From RGIG3528 sp045598045 (lineage in GTDB: Bacteria; Bacillota; Clostridia; Lachnospirales; Lachnospiraceae), in the NCBI GenBank assembly GCA_045598045.1, contig JAZLLG010000003.1, forward strand, positions 1 through 52,610: a stretch of DNA of 52,610 nucleotides. Reading direction: 5' to 3'. Position 1 is the stretch's first letter. Every line of letters begins with the position of its first letter. The notes under the pieces are model-generated. The model had not been told where the DNA came from, made no database searches, and saw only the letters and a program-made list of their open reading frames with translations. The position numbers were made by a program, and so were the translations under genes. Of this stretch, positions 40,336 to 48,652 are shown in pieces.

Positions 40336-42129
40336 ATGGAGACATTAAGGTTTGGATTTAAGTTCTTTAAAAAGGATTTCTGGATATCTGTTCTGGCTGA
40401 AATATTGAGCATCCTTGGCATTCTGGCGGAACTTTTTCTGCCTCTTCTTTCCGGTATGCTTGTTGACTTTGTTATAAAGGACCTTCCTGTAGACAGCGAA
40501 AGCGGCGGAATATTCGGCTTTTTGCTTAACGGAAAATACGGTGATGTACATTCCTTCAGACTGTTTATATCCATAGCAGTTGTTTTTCTTGTTATGGTTT
40601 TACTTAGAATTCTTTTAATCTATATAAGGGACCTTATTCAGGAAAGGGTCGGCCTGAATCTGGAAACAACTCTGAGATACGCCACATACGACAAACTTAT
40701 GGAAATTGATACGGACACGATAAGCACGTACAACTCCGGAGAACTCCTTCAGATCCTTAACAGTGATACGATAATGTTCAAAGAGTTGTTTTCTCACAGA
40801 ATGCCCTACTTTATCGACTCCGTATTCATGCTGCTTACAACGATTTTCCTGATTTCCACAATCGATGTCAGGTTTGTCATTATACCGTTAGTGCTCATTC
40901 CTTTCCTTGTTTATGCGGCATTTAATTTCAAAAAACGTGCAAGAAGCAATTTTGAAGTAATACGTAAAGCAAGCTCCAATATGAACCTCACTACTCAGGA
41001 AAATATCGGTGCGGTCAGAATCGTCCGCTCTTTCACAAACGAAGAGGTGGAGAAACAAAAGTTCGATAAGGTAAACAATGCGTTCCTTGATGCGAATCTC
41101 AAGCAGATTGATCTTACGGCTTCTTTCGATATGACATTCAACATCATCAAGCAGATTGCTTACGTCGGCACAATAATCATCGGAGCGCTGCTTGTAATGA
41201 AGGGAAAGATTACGGTCGGATGCATTCTTTCATCATCCTCTTATGTTGTTCGGCTTATGGCAGATATTACAGGCGTAAACAACAACATTTTCAACATGCA
41301 GCAGCAGACTGTTGCCGGGCTTGAGCTCAAGCACTTCATGGAAAAACGGAGCGCGGTGCCGGATGATGGAGCCTGTTCACTTCACACAGATGAACCTTTC
41401 ATTGAACTAAAGAATGTAAGTCTTGATATTGAGGGACAGAAGGTGCTCGACAACATAAATCTTTCAATTCCCTACGGAAAGAAAGTTGGTATTGTAGGAG
41501 AAACCGGCTCGGGAAAGAGTGTCCTTCTTAAGGCCCTCATCCGTATAAAGGATATTTCTTCCGGAAGCATTACAATAAACGGGCACGACATAAAGGAGTA
41601 TCCGCTCGATATGATCAGGAAGATGTTTTCGTGTGTCTTCCAGGACGTCTTCCTGTTTTCAAATACGATTGAATCAAATATAGCTTTCAGCAGGCCGAAT
41701 GCCGACCAAAAGCTTGTTAAGGAGGCTGCGATACATGCAAAGGCGGATGGCTTTATCAACGCTCTTGAGGAACGTTATCAGACGATTATCGGAGAGAGAG
41801 GAATAGGCATTTCAGGCGGCCAGAAGCAACGTATATCCATTGCCAGATGTTTTCTGAAAAACGCGCCGGTGTTTGTTCTGGACGATTCCACAAGTGCTTT
41901 GGATGTCAACACGGAAAGGATTCTTTTAAAGGAAATACGTAACAATTATTCCGAAAAGACAGTAATTATTACGGCTCACAGGCTTTCCTCGGTAGTGGAT
42001 TGCGATGAAATAATCTACATGAAGGAAGGAAAAGTCACGGAGCGGGGCTCTTTTAAGGAACTTATGAATAATGACGGCGATTTTGCCAGAGTATATAAGA
42101 TACAGATGGAGCAAAAAGAAAATGTCTAA
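40336..42129 (+). CDS. ABC exporter half-transporter, degenerate-site subunit
   Basis: The ATG at 40336 follows gggagaagag; the open frame upstream to 40249 has no ribosome binding site. The 597-residue protein is a six-helix membrane domain fused to an ABC ATPase: Walker A GETGSGKS at about 388-395, signature ISGGQKQR near 490, Walker B FVLDDSTSALD near 512-522. The catalytic position after Walker B is Asp, not Glu, the mark of the degenerate subunit in heterodimeric exporters such as TM287/288, BmrCD and LmrCD. Its partner is the next gene, which overlaps it by 8 bases. Likely substrates are drugs, lipids or peptides. Confidence 0.93.
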   Translation: METLRFGFKFFKKDFWISVLAEILSILGILAELFLPLLSGMLVDFVIKDLPVDSESGGIFGFLLNGKYGDVHSFRLFISIAVVFLVMVLLRILLIYIRDLIQERVGLNLETTLRYATYDKLMEIDTDTISTYNSGELLQILNSDTIMFKELFSHRMPYFIDSVFMLLTTIFLISTIDVRFVIIPLVLIPFLVYAAFNFKKRARSNFEVIRKASSNMNLTTQENIGAVRIVRSFTNEEVEKQKFDKVNNAFLDANLKQIDLTASFDMTFNIIKQIAYVGTIIIGALLVMKGKITVGCILSSSSYVVRLMADITGVNNNIFNMQQQTVAGLELKHFMEKRSAVPDDGACSLHTDEPFIELKNVSLDIEGQKVLDNINLSIPYGKKVGIVGETGSGKSVLLKALIRIKDISSGSITINGHDIKEYPLDMIRKMFSCVFQDVFLFSNTIESNIAFSRPNADQKLVKEAAIHAKADGFINALEERYQTIIGERGIGISGGQKQRISIARCFLKNAPVFVLDDSTSALDVNTERILLKEIRNNYSEKTVIITAHRLSSVVDCDEIIYMKEGKVTERGSFKELMNNDGDFARVYKIQMEQKENV

Positions 42130-43891
42130 ACGAAATACGTTCTTCCAGGATGAAGAAATAAGAAAAAAAATAGATGTAAAACAGTTTCTCAGAACACTTA
42201 AGTACATTCTGCCATATAAGAAGATTGTAATCCTTGTGGCATTTCTGCTTGTTGTTGCCTCGGTTACGTCACTCATTCCGCCGCGGCTTCTTAAAACAAT
42301 CGTAGACGAGGTCGTAGTTGACGAAGACTACAAACAGCTCGCTCTTGTGGGCGGTTCAATGTTCTTCCTGGCTGTAGTTGAGATTGCGGTGACCTACTTC
42401 CAGACAAGAACAATGGGAAAGGTTGGCTTTTCCATTATTTCCAAGATAAGAACAGATATATTCGAAAGACTTCAGGAATTGTCTTTTGAGTATTATGACA
42501 ACAGGCCGGACGGCAAAATTGTTGTCAGGGTAACCGAGTACATTAATGGGCTTGCAACCTTCTTTTCAAACTATGTAATGATGTTTGCCATATACATCAT
42601 TAAAATTGTGGTTGTGAGCATCTTTATGCTTAGCTTGTCATGGCAGCTTACGCTTGTTGTTTTCGCTACCGTTATTCCAATGATGATTATTGTTTCCGCA
42701 CTCAGAAAGATTCTTGCAAAGAGATTTGCAAAGCTGAGAGCAAAAAACTCCAACAGATCCGCTTTCCTTGTTGAATCCATCATGGGTGAGCAGATAATCA
42801 AAAACTATAACCGCATTGACAAGAACAAGCAAATCTACAGTGAAATTCATAATGACAGCGTTAACGAGTGGTGGAACATTGTTAAGCTTTCAAGACTTAA
42901 CGGACCGATTGTAATTACCTTCTGGAACGTCGGCACACTTTTCATTTTCGGAATTGCATTATACATGATTCTCGGAAATGTCGGAGCGGTAACGGCCGGC
43001 ACCGTTATTACGTTTACGAGCTATATGGGAGCCTTTAGAGATCCTATATCACAGATTGCAAACATTATTCAGGAACTTGCGCAGGTTACATCCAATCTTG
43101 AACAGGTTTTTGATACAATCGATTATCCGGTTGACATCAAAAACTGTGACAATCCCGTAATTCTTGACGATGTTAAGGGAGAAGTGGATTTTGAGGATGT
43201 CACCTTCGGATACGAAGAGGACAGAAATGTCCTTGAACATTTCAATCTCCATGTTGAACCCGGTAAAACAATTGCTCTTGTAGGACCTACGGGTGCCGGA
43301 AAGACAACTGTAATAAATATGCTCACACGTTTCTACGACGTAAAGAGCGGACATGTGAGAATCGACGGCATAGACGTCCGGGACGTGGATATTCATTCAC
43401 TTCGTAACAAAATCGGTGTGCTTATGCAGGATCCGTATATTTTCAAAGGAACGATTATTGATAACATAAGATACGGAAAGTGGGATGCAACCGATGAGGA
43501 ATGTATCGAGGCCGCAAAAACCATACGTGCAGACCGGTTTATCAGAAGATTTCCAGACGGCTACTATCAAAAGCTTGAGGAAAGAGGAGGAAACCTTTCA
43601 GCCGGTGAAAAGCAGCTTATAAGCTTTGCAAGAATTGTGCTGAAGAATCCTTCGGTTATAATTCTTGATGAGGCTACAAGCGCCATTGATACGGAAACCG
43701 AAATGCTTATTAAAGAAATCCTCGATGAAATCACAAAGGACAAAACAACCTTTGCGGTTGCACACAGACTTTCCACCATTAAAAACGCCGATAAGATTCT
43801 CGTAATCGGTGACAAGGGAATTTTGGAATCCGGCAGTCATGAAGAACTTATGAAGCTGAAAGGACATTATTACGAACTGGCTACGGTATGA
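42122..43891 (+). CDS. ABC exporter half-transporter, catalytic-site subunit
   Basis: The ATG at 42122 overlaps the preceding gene by 8 bases. The 589-residue protein has a six-helix membrane domain and an ATPase with Walker A GPTGAGKT (about 387-394), signature LSAGEKQL (about 491-498, deviating from LSGGQ) and Walker B IILDEATSAID with a normal catalytic Glu. A non-standard signature here together with Asp in the partner means one degenerate and one active ATP site, as in heterodimeric exporters. A lipoprotein gene follows with its start overlapping the stop by four bases. Confidence 0.93.
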   Translation: MSKRNTFFQDEEIRKKIDVKQFLRTLKYILPYKKIVILVAFLLVVASVTSLIPPRLLKTIVDEVVVDEDYKQLALVGGSMFFLAVVEIAVTYFQTRTMGKVGFSIISKIRTDIFERLQELSFEYYDNRPDGKIVVRVTEYINGLATFFSNYVMMFAIYIIKIVVVSIFMLSLSWQLTLVVFATVIPMMIIVSALRKILAKRFAKLRAKNSNRSAFLVESIMGEQIIKNYNRIDKNKQIYSEIHNDSVNEWWNIVKLSRLNGPIVITFWNVGTLFIFGIALYMILGNVGAVTAGTVITFTSYMGAFRDPISQIANIIQELAQVTSNLEQVFDTIDYPVDIKNCDNPVILDDVKGEVDFEDVTFGYEEDRNVLEHFNLHVEPGKTIALVGPTGAGKTTVINMLTRFYDVKSGHVRIDGIDVRDVDIHSLRNKIGVLMQDPYIFKGTIIDNIRYGKWDATDEECIEAAKTIRADRFIRRFPDGYYQKLEERGGNLSAGEKQLISFARIVLKNPSVIILDEATSAIDTETEMLIKEILDEITKDKTTFAVAHRLSTIKNADKILVIGDKGILESGSHEELMKLKGHYYELATV

Positions 43892-44427
43892 GGAAAAATT
43901 TAAATAAAGTGATAATTATTTTTGCTTTGGCATTAACCGCTTGTGGGAATAAAACAACTCAACCGGTTGAAAACATAATCAACGATGCAATTGCAACAGT
44001 ATCACCTGTTACGGACGATAAATCAGAAAAAGAAAATAGGAACGATGAACCGGCGGATACTCCGAAACCGACCGAAACTGCTGAACTGACAAGGCCTGCG
44101 GAAAAGGAAGAAATCGTGGGAGACATGGCGAAATACGAAAGAATAATTTCAGCCTATCTGGAGGGAAATATGGAAAAGCAGGGCGGACCCTATGTGATGC
44201 CTACAGTATAGCCATACATCACATACGTCCTTGACTTCGAAAGCGAGATGGGGCCGGCGGGAATCTATAATAAATATATGGCGGACGGTTCGAGTTCAAA
44301 GGTTTCCGGAGCGGAAGCACTTGGCTCTCAGGAAGGTTTTGCAAAAGTCGGAAATCTGAATGTAACATGGATTTATCTCGATTATGACAATTTCTTCGAA
44401 ACAATAAAAGCGAAAACCAACGAGTAA
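43888..44427 (+). pseudogene. Small lipoprotein gene interrupted by an in-frame TAG
   Basis: It begins inside the end of the ABC gene with a lipoprotein signal (IIIFALALTAC, Cys19) and a charged linker. TAG at 44209-44211 follows KQGGPYVMPTV; the same frame then reads PYITYVLDFESEMGPAGIYN and continues to TAA at 44425-44427 without other damage. The complete product would be 179 residues. Domain not recognised. A CAG to TAG change is the simplest explanation. Because it is coupled to the exporter, the intact form may be its surface partner. Confidence 0.7.
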
Positions 44428-44460
44428 TCTCCGAAATTAATCTTGAAAGCAATTATGGTG

Positions 44461-44490
44461 TTGTTATTTGCTTACGGAAAATGGTAGAAT
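44461..44490 (+). promoter_or_regulatory. Promoter of the radical SAM operon
   Basis: A -35 TTGTTA (44461-44466), an extended -10 TGG-TAGAAT (44482-44490) and an 18-base spacer. The first gene starts at 44556. Confidence 0.5.
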
Positions 44491-44555
44491 GATAACAGTC
44501 GGCGTATTTCTGTAAAATGCATTACAAATCATTATGAACGGGTGGGGAGAAAAGT

Positions 44556-44969
44556 ATGCTGTTCTTTATAAAGAAAAAGAAGCCTGAATTTCATGGGCTT
44601 GTCAGCGTTGATATTTCATTTTCCGGGGATATGATCGGCTCTTCCTCAAGCCTTTTACTTGAGAGGGACGGCAATCGGTGTTTTGTTGTAAGCAGACAGA
44701 AGAAGGCGTTCAACAAGAAAGAAAAAGTTACTAAAAAGAAAGTTGATGAAAGTTTCTTTGAAAGTGCACAGGCTATCATAAATGATTATAATCTTCCGGC
44801 ACTTTCAAAGCTGCCGGAGTCAAAGATTCAGGAGCTTGACGGCGGCAGCAGACAGCTTTTGATAAGGTTTGAGCCTTTTGAGACTTACCGTATTTCGGCC
44901 ACGCAGGAGCTTACCGAAGAAGCACTTGAAATGTGGAACAGATTGGAGAAGCTGCTTAAAAGTGCCTGA
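44556..44969 (+). CDS. Small beta-rich protein of unknown function (137 aa)
   Basis: First gene of the radical SAM operon (site gggtgggga). Residues 10-55 form beta strands (FHGLVSVDISFSGDMIGSSS), a lysine-rich stretch follows (about 48-68), then a segment AIINDYNLPALSKLPES, a strand pair around LLIRFEPFETYRISA and a terminal helix. The C-terminal half looks distantly like the 180-aa protein encoded after the radical SAM gene. No signal peptide or catalytic motif. Family not recognised. Confidence 0.65.
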   Translation: MLFFIKKKKPEFHGLVSVDISFSGDMIGSSSSLLLERDGNRCFVVSRQKKAFNKKEKVTKKKVDESFFESAQAIINDYNLPALSKLPESKIQELDGGSRQLLIRFEPFETYRISATQELTEEALEMWNRLEKLLKSA

Positions 44970-45005
44970 TTATCCGGGGCTATCGATATTGTAGGAGGTA
45001 TACTT

Positions 45006-45377
45006 ATGAATGACGAAAAGAAAACAGAGGCTGAAAAACTTGGGAAAAAGTATCCCGAGCGTGCCGTTATCAATCAGAAAAAAGACATGGAGACAGTGTG
45101 TGCGGCAGTATATGCAGGACCTCCGATGCCGGAGTCGCTTCCGCCGCTTAGTCAGGAAATGCTTCAGCAGATGCCGAATGCCATGATGATGGTATACGCA
45201 AGCCCTGAGGCGCTGGTAATCCGCAAACAAATAGAGCTGGCCATGAAGGGGCAGCTTCCCGATGAATCAGAGAAAAAGTTCTGCACGAATTGCGGTGCTT
45301 TGAACGGTATCGATGCTAAATTCTGTGAGGAATGCGGCAGGAAATTCCCTGTTAACGAACAGCCGGAGCAGAAATAA
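45006..45377 (+). CDS. Zinc-ribbon protein with duplicated VYA[G/S]P motif
   Basis: A 123-residue protein with a strong ribosome binding site (taggaggtatactt). Residues 1-30 are charged. Then come two similar short motifs, AAVYAGPPM (about 33-41) and MMVYASPEA (about 61-69). The C-terminus is a zinc ribbon with Cys93, Cys96, Cys107 and Cys110 (FCTNCG and FCEECG). The stop codon abuts the start of the radical SAM gene with no gap. This makes it a candidate substrate or carrier for the radical SAM enzyme (inference). Otherwise it could be a simple zinc-ribbon regulator. Confidence 0.7.
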   Translation: MNDEKKTEAEKLGKKYPERAVINQKKDMETVCAAVYAGPPMPESLPPLSQEMLQQMPNAMMMVYASPEALVIRKQIELAMKGQLPDESEKKFCTNCGALNGIDAKFCEECGRKFPVNEQPEQK

Positions 45378-46400
45378 ATGGAATATCTTCTTTCAAGATG
45401 CGTTTGGGAAATTACTCTTGCATGCTGTTTTTCCTGTAAATACTGCGGTTCAAAGGGCGGAAAAGCTCGTGAAAACGAACTTTCCACCGAGGAATGCCTT
45501 AAGCTTGCCGACGAACTTTTCGAACTCGGTTGCAGGCGGGTTTCCATGATAGGCGGTGAGGTGTTTATGAGGCCCGATTGGAAAACAATCGTGTCCGGAC
45601 TTACTTCGCATGGAATAGCAGTAAATGTAATCACAAACGGATTTATCTTTAATGACAAACTTATTTCGGACCTTAAAGAAGCAAACGTTGAGTCGGTTTC
45701 CGTTTCGATTGACGGTCCTGAAGAGATACACGATAAATATCGTCAGGCCGGCAGCTATGACAGGGCCGTTAAGGCTGTGGAAGTACTTTGCGAAGCCGGT
45801 ATTCCGGTGTCGGTAATAAGTACTCTTAATCGTGAAAACGTTGCCTGCCTTTATTCTCTTTATGAAACACTTCGCCGGTTTCCCATTTACGCATGGCAGC
45901 TTCAGGCATGTTCTCCTATGGGAAATGCTGCAAAAAACGGTATTGATTTTTCTTTTGATATGGCTGAAGTAATCGGCTTTGTCGAAAAGAACGTGGGACA
46001 GGCGCCCTTTGCACTTGGTGTTGCGGACAATATCGGTTATTTTACCCCCTCGGAAGGCAGTATTCGTGGCAGCCTCGGTGGGAAAGGGTATTTTCTCGGG
46101 TGTCTCGCGGGCATTTCAGCCATAGGTATAGACAGCGTCGGCAATGTTCGCGGCTGTGAATCGATGTACGATGAGAAATTTATCGAAGGAAACGTAAGGA
46201 AAACTTCGCTGAAAGAAATATGGGAAAACCCTGACAATTTTGCTTACAATCGTAAGTTTACAAAGGAAATGCTTACCGGAAAATGCAGAGAGTGCGAAAT
46301 GGGAGAATACTGCGCCGGAGGATGCAGATCCTACAATTTCTTTGTTCACGGGAAACTTTATGAGGCTCCTGCCTGTGCGAGGAATTCTAAAACCAATTAA
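45378..46400 (+). CDS. Radical SAM/SPASM-domain enzyme
   Basis: A 340-residue radical SAM protein: the cluster motif CCFSCKYC at residues 16-23 (CX3CX2C with Cys16, Cys20 and Cys23), a GGEVFMRPD motif (about 56-64), SVSIDGPEEIHDKYR (about 112-126) and a C-terminal SPASM-type region with cysteines in CLAG, RGCES, GKCRECEMGEYCAGGC and PACAR, enough for two auxiliary clusters. Enzymes of this layout modify peptides (thioether, cyclophane or epimerised residues) or mature proteins. The zinc-ribbon gene is directly upstream (zero gap), two small proteins flank it and an alpha/beta hydrolase follows. The exact substrate is not known. Confidence 0.92.
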   Translation: MEYLLSRCVWEITLACCFSCKYCGSKGGKARENELSTEECLKLADELFELGCRRVSMIGGEVFMRPDWKTIVSGLTSHGIAVNVITNGFIFNDKLISDLKEANVESVSVSIDGPEEIHDKYRQAGSYDRAVKAVEVLCEAGIPVSVISTLNRENVACLYSLYETLRRFPIYAWQLQACSPMGNAAKNGIDFSFDMAEVIGFVEKNVGQAPFALGVADNIGYFTPSEGSIRGSLGGKGYFLGCLAGISAIGIDSVGNVRGCESMYDEKFIEGNVRKTSLKEIWENPDNFAYNRKFTKEMLTGKCRECEMGEYCAGGCRSYNFFVHGKLYEAPACARNSKTN

Positions 46401-46461
46401 TTTGACTCAAATAATGAAAATCAGAATAGCAGCAATATAGCTGTTATGTTCGGGAGTTATT

Positions 46462-47004
46462 ATGTTCATGTTCGGATGCAGGCGCAGAAACAAAATAAAC
46501 AGACCGGAAGAGGAATGCGGAGGGAAAATCGTCAAAACAGACCCCAAGGCACCTAAATCCATAAAGTCTGATGATATTACTTTTTTTGAAACGGAGTTCT
46601 TCAGAAACGAAGACGATACTTACAGAAACAGCGGATACTATCGCTTCATGCTGAACAAAGACGAAAACGGCTCTTACACCATTTCGGGTGACAAAAAAGA
46701 AGCTCTGAAATGTGAGACGGACCGGGAGTTCGCCACAAAGCTCGGGAAGCTTATCAGAGACTACGGATTAATCGAACAGAACGGCAAATATGAGGTTACC
46801 AGCGGTCTTCCGCCTGAATGCGGTCCGTTTGTTCTAAGAGCGGAGTATTCGTCGGGAGAAAGGCTGTGGTTTACATGCGATGGGGATCCGGATGACAAGT
46901 TTACCGGAGCCGTTTTGGATCTTTTTGCAAAAGAATTCGGAAAGCACGGGATTGAGGAATACCTTCCTACGAAGGAAGATTCGGAATACTTTGAAAGCGT
47001 TTAA
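46462..47004 (+). CDS. Beta-rich protein of unknown function (180 aa)
   Basis: Start with site cgggag. After a basic N-terminus (RRRNKINRPEEE) the protein has a beta-rich domain (ITFFETEFFRNEDDTYR, GYYRFMLNKDENGSYTIS), then LGKLIRDYGLIEQNGKYEV and a strand pair RAEYSSGERLWFTCDGD, with a helix near the end. Its second half is laid out like that of the 137-aa protein (DY-x-L segment, strand pair, terminal helix), so the two may be related. No membrane segment. Function unknown; operon membership suggests work with the radical SAM enzyme. Confidence 0.6.
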   Translation: MFMFGCRRRNKINRPEEECGGKIVKTDPKAPKSIKSDDITFFETEFFRNEDDTYRNSGYYRFMLNKDENGSYTISGDKKEALKCETDREFATKLGKLIRDYGLIEQNGKYEVTSGLPPECGPFVLRAEYSSGERLWFTCDGDPDDKFTGAVLDLFAKEFGKHGIEEYLPTKEDSEYFESV

Positions 47005-47037
47005 AAAAAAGATATTTGAAACAGATGGTAAGTAATC

Positions 47038-47799
47038 GTGAAGAATGTTAAGTATTTTGATATCAACTGCAATGGCCACAGTATAAAGACCAAATTGTTC
47101 TGTGAATCTATCCGGGAAATCGAACATATTGTACTGTATGTTCACGGCTTCGGGGGTCATAAGGATAACAAGGCTGCGGAGTATTTTGCGGAAGCTTATC
47201 TTTCAAAGAAAAAGAAATGTGCGGTGTGTGTGTTTGATTTGCCATGCCATGGTTCCGACGTAAAAAAGAAGCTTACGCTGACGGATTGTGATTTATATAT
47301 TGATGTTGTAGTTGATTATATAAAAGAACAGCTTAAGGTTAATGATATTTGCGTGTACGGAACAAGCTTCGGAGGATATCTTATCCTTAAGTATATACAC
47401 GAGCATGATTTTAACCCGTTCAGAAGAATAGCACTTAGATGCCCTGCGATATCCATGACGGATGCCATGAGCAAAAGAATAATGACGGAAGAAAACATTG
47501 ATTTGCTTAACAGAGGTAAGGACGTATATGTCGGATTTGACAGGAAGGTTCTCATTGATAAGTCGTTTATGAGCGATCTTAGTACATTTGATGTTCGAAA
47601 GTGGGAATATTACGATTTTGCCGATGACATACTTATAGTACATGGGACAAAGGATGAGATTGTTTCTGTTGAAGAGAGCAGGGATTTCGCAGAAAACAAT
47701 ATTATAGAATTTATTGAGATAGAAAACGCCGATCACAGATTTCAGGATTTAAAGTTAATGAAGCTGGCACATAGCTATATGATTGACTTTATTATGTAG
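47038..47799 (+). CDS. Alpha/beta hydrolase
   Basis: No early ATG is available, so GTG at 47038 is taken as start. The 253-residue protein is a serine hydrolase: oxyanion loop VHGFGGHKDN (about 35-44), nucleophile Ser110 in YGTSFGGYL, an acid in VHGTKDEIVS (Asp at about 203) and His in ENADHRFQD (about 231). It could be an esterase or peptidase. As last gene of the radical SAM operon before a terminator it might process or release a modified product (inference). Confidence 0.88.
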   Translation: MKNVKYFDINCNGHSIKTKLFCESIREIEHIVLYVHGFGGHKDNKAAEYFAEAYLSKKKKCAVCVFDLPCHGSDVKKKLTLTDCDLYIDVVVDYIKEQLKVNDICVYGTSFGGYLILKYIHEHDFNPFRRIALRCPAISMTDAMSKRIMTEENIDLLNRGKDVYVGFDRKVLIDKSFMSDLSTFDVRKWEYYDFADDILIVHGTKDEIVSVEESRDFAENNIIEFIEIENADHRFQDLKLMKLAHSYMIDFIM

Positions 47800-47868
47800 T
47801 GTTTGCGCTTTGATAAGAGTCTGTGACAAAATAAAAAGTATGTGTGACATTAATGTAAGGAGATTGTA

Positions 47869-47897
47869 AGCCGAATCGATTTCGGCTTTTCTTTTTT
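47869..47897 (+). terminator. Terminator of the radical SAM operon
   Basis: The stem agccgaa (47869-47875) and ttcggct (47881-47887) is followed by tttctttttt. Confidence 0.85.
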
Positions 47898-47961
47898 CGG
47901 AATAGAATAAAGCCATAAGAACAAAACAAATTTATGGCGAACGCCGGAAAGAGAAAAATAA

Positions 47962-48495
47962 ATGAAAAAGACAATTTCCTTAAAAAAAGCTTTAGTACTC
48001 ATCACAGTAGCCGCTGCATTCATTATCCTGTATTTATCCGTAAGATTCATCATTGCAGGCCTCGATAATGTTCAGATTCGCGGAATATTCAGTGAAGAGA
48101 TCAAATATATCGAAAAGATGATATGTGAAGAAAGTACTGAGGAATCTGTTATAGAGCTTATTTCCGGGAAAATCGGCCGGATTGGTTTGAAGGATTCCAA
48201 CCGCATCAACCTTGAGATGGATTCAATCTACGTTAACAAAGAAAATTGCGTCGACCTTGCAAAGATGCTTCTTAAAGATGGGGTAATCAAAGGTATGTCG
48301 GTAAAGAACCTTGCAGCTGAGATTTACACACATGCTTCAGTCTACTACGTGTTTGAAGCAATCCCTTCATTCATTCACAAGCTTCCCGGTTTCTCAAGCG
48401 TTTACAGAAGCGTTTCGAACGGTATCGATCTTGAGGACGGTGGAGACACACATACTCGTCAGTTGGTTTATGCGGTGGTTTACAAATTATTCTGA
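47962..48495 (+). CDS. Membrane-anchored hypothetical protein (177 aa)
   Basis: Residues 9-32 form an N-terminal membrane segment (ALVLITVAAAFIILYLSVRF) after a lysine-rich start. The rest is an extracytoplasmic domain of mixed helices, including EEIKYIEKMICEESTEES and LKDGVIKGMSVKNLAAEIY. No motif recognised. It stands between the radical SAM operon terminator and the second ABC pair. Confidence 0.7.
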   Translation: MKKTISLKKALVLITVAAAFIILYLSVRFIIAGLDNVQIRGIFSEEIKYIEKMICEESTEESVIELISGKIGRIGLKDSNRINLEMDSIYVNKENCVDLAKMLLKDGVIKGMSVKNLAAEIYTHASVYYVFEAIPSFIHKLPGFSSVYRSVSNGIDLEDGGDTHTRQLVYAVVYKLF

Positions 48496-48652
48496 TTATC
48501 CGGCAGGGAAAGATTGATTTACGATGGGTAAATGAATCTGACCCTGTTTTTTATACCACTTGCGCAACAAAATATACATGATGCATAATGTATATTGTTT
48601 CAGGACATTGTTTTGTGTATTATGCCACTCGGATGATACGGAGGATAATCAA

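Noticed and set aside
33971..44211. Pyrrolysine or general amber readthrough at the two TAG sites
   Set aside because: Several intact genes in the window use TAG as their normal stop (for example at 1747, 5100 and 7343), and no pyl genes are seen.
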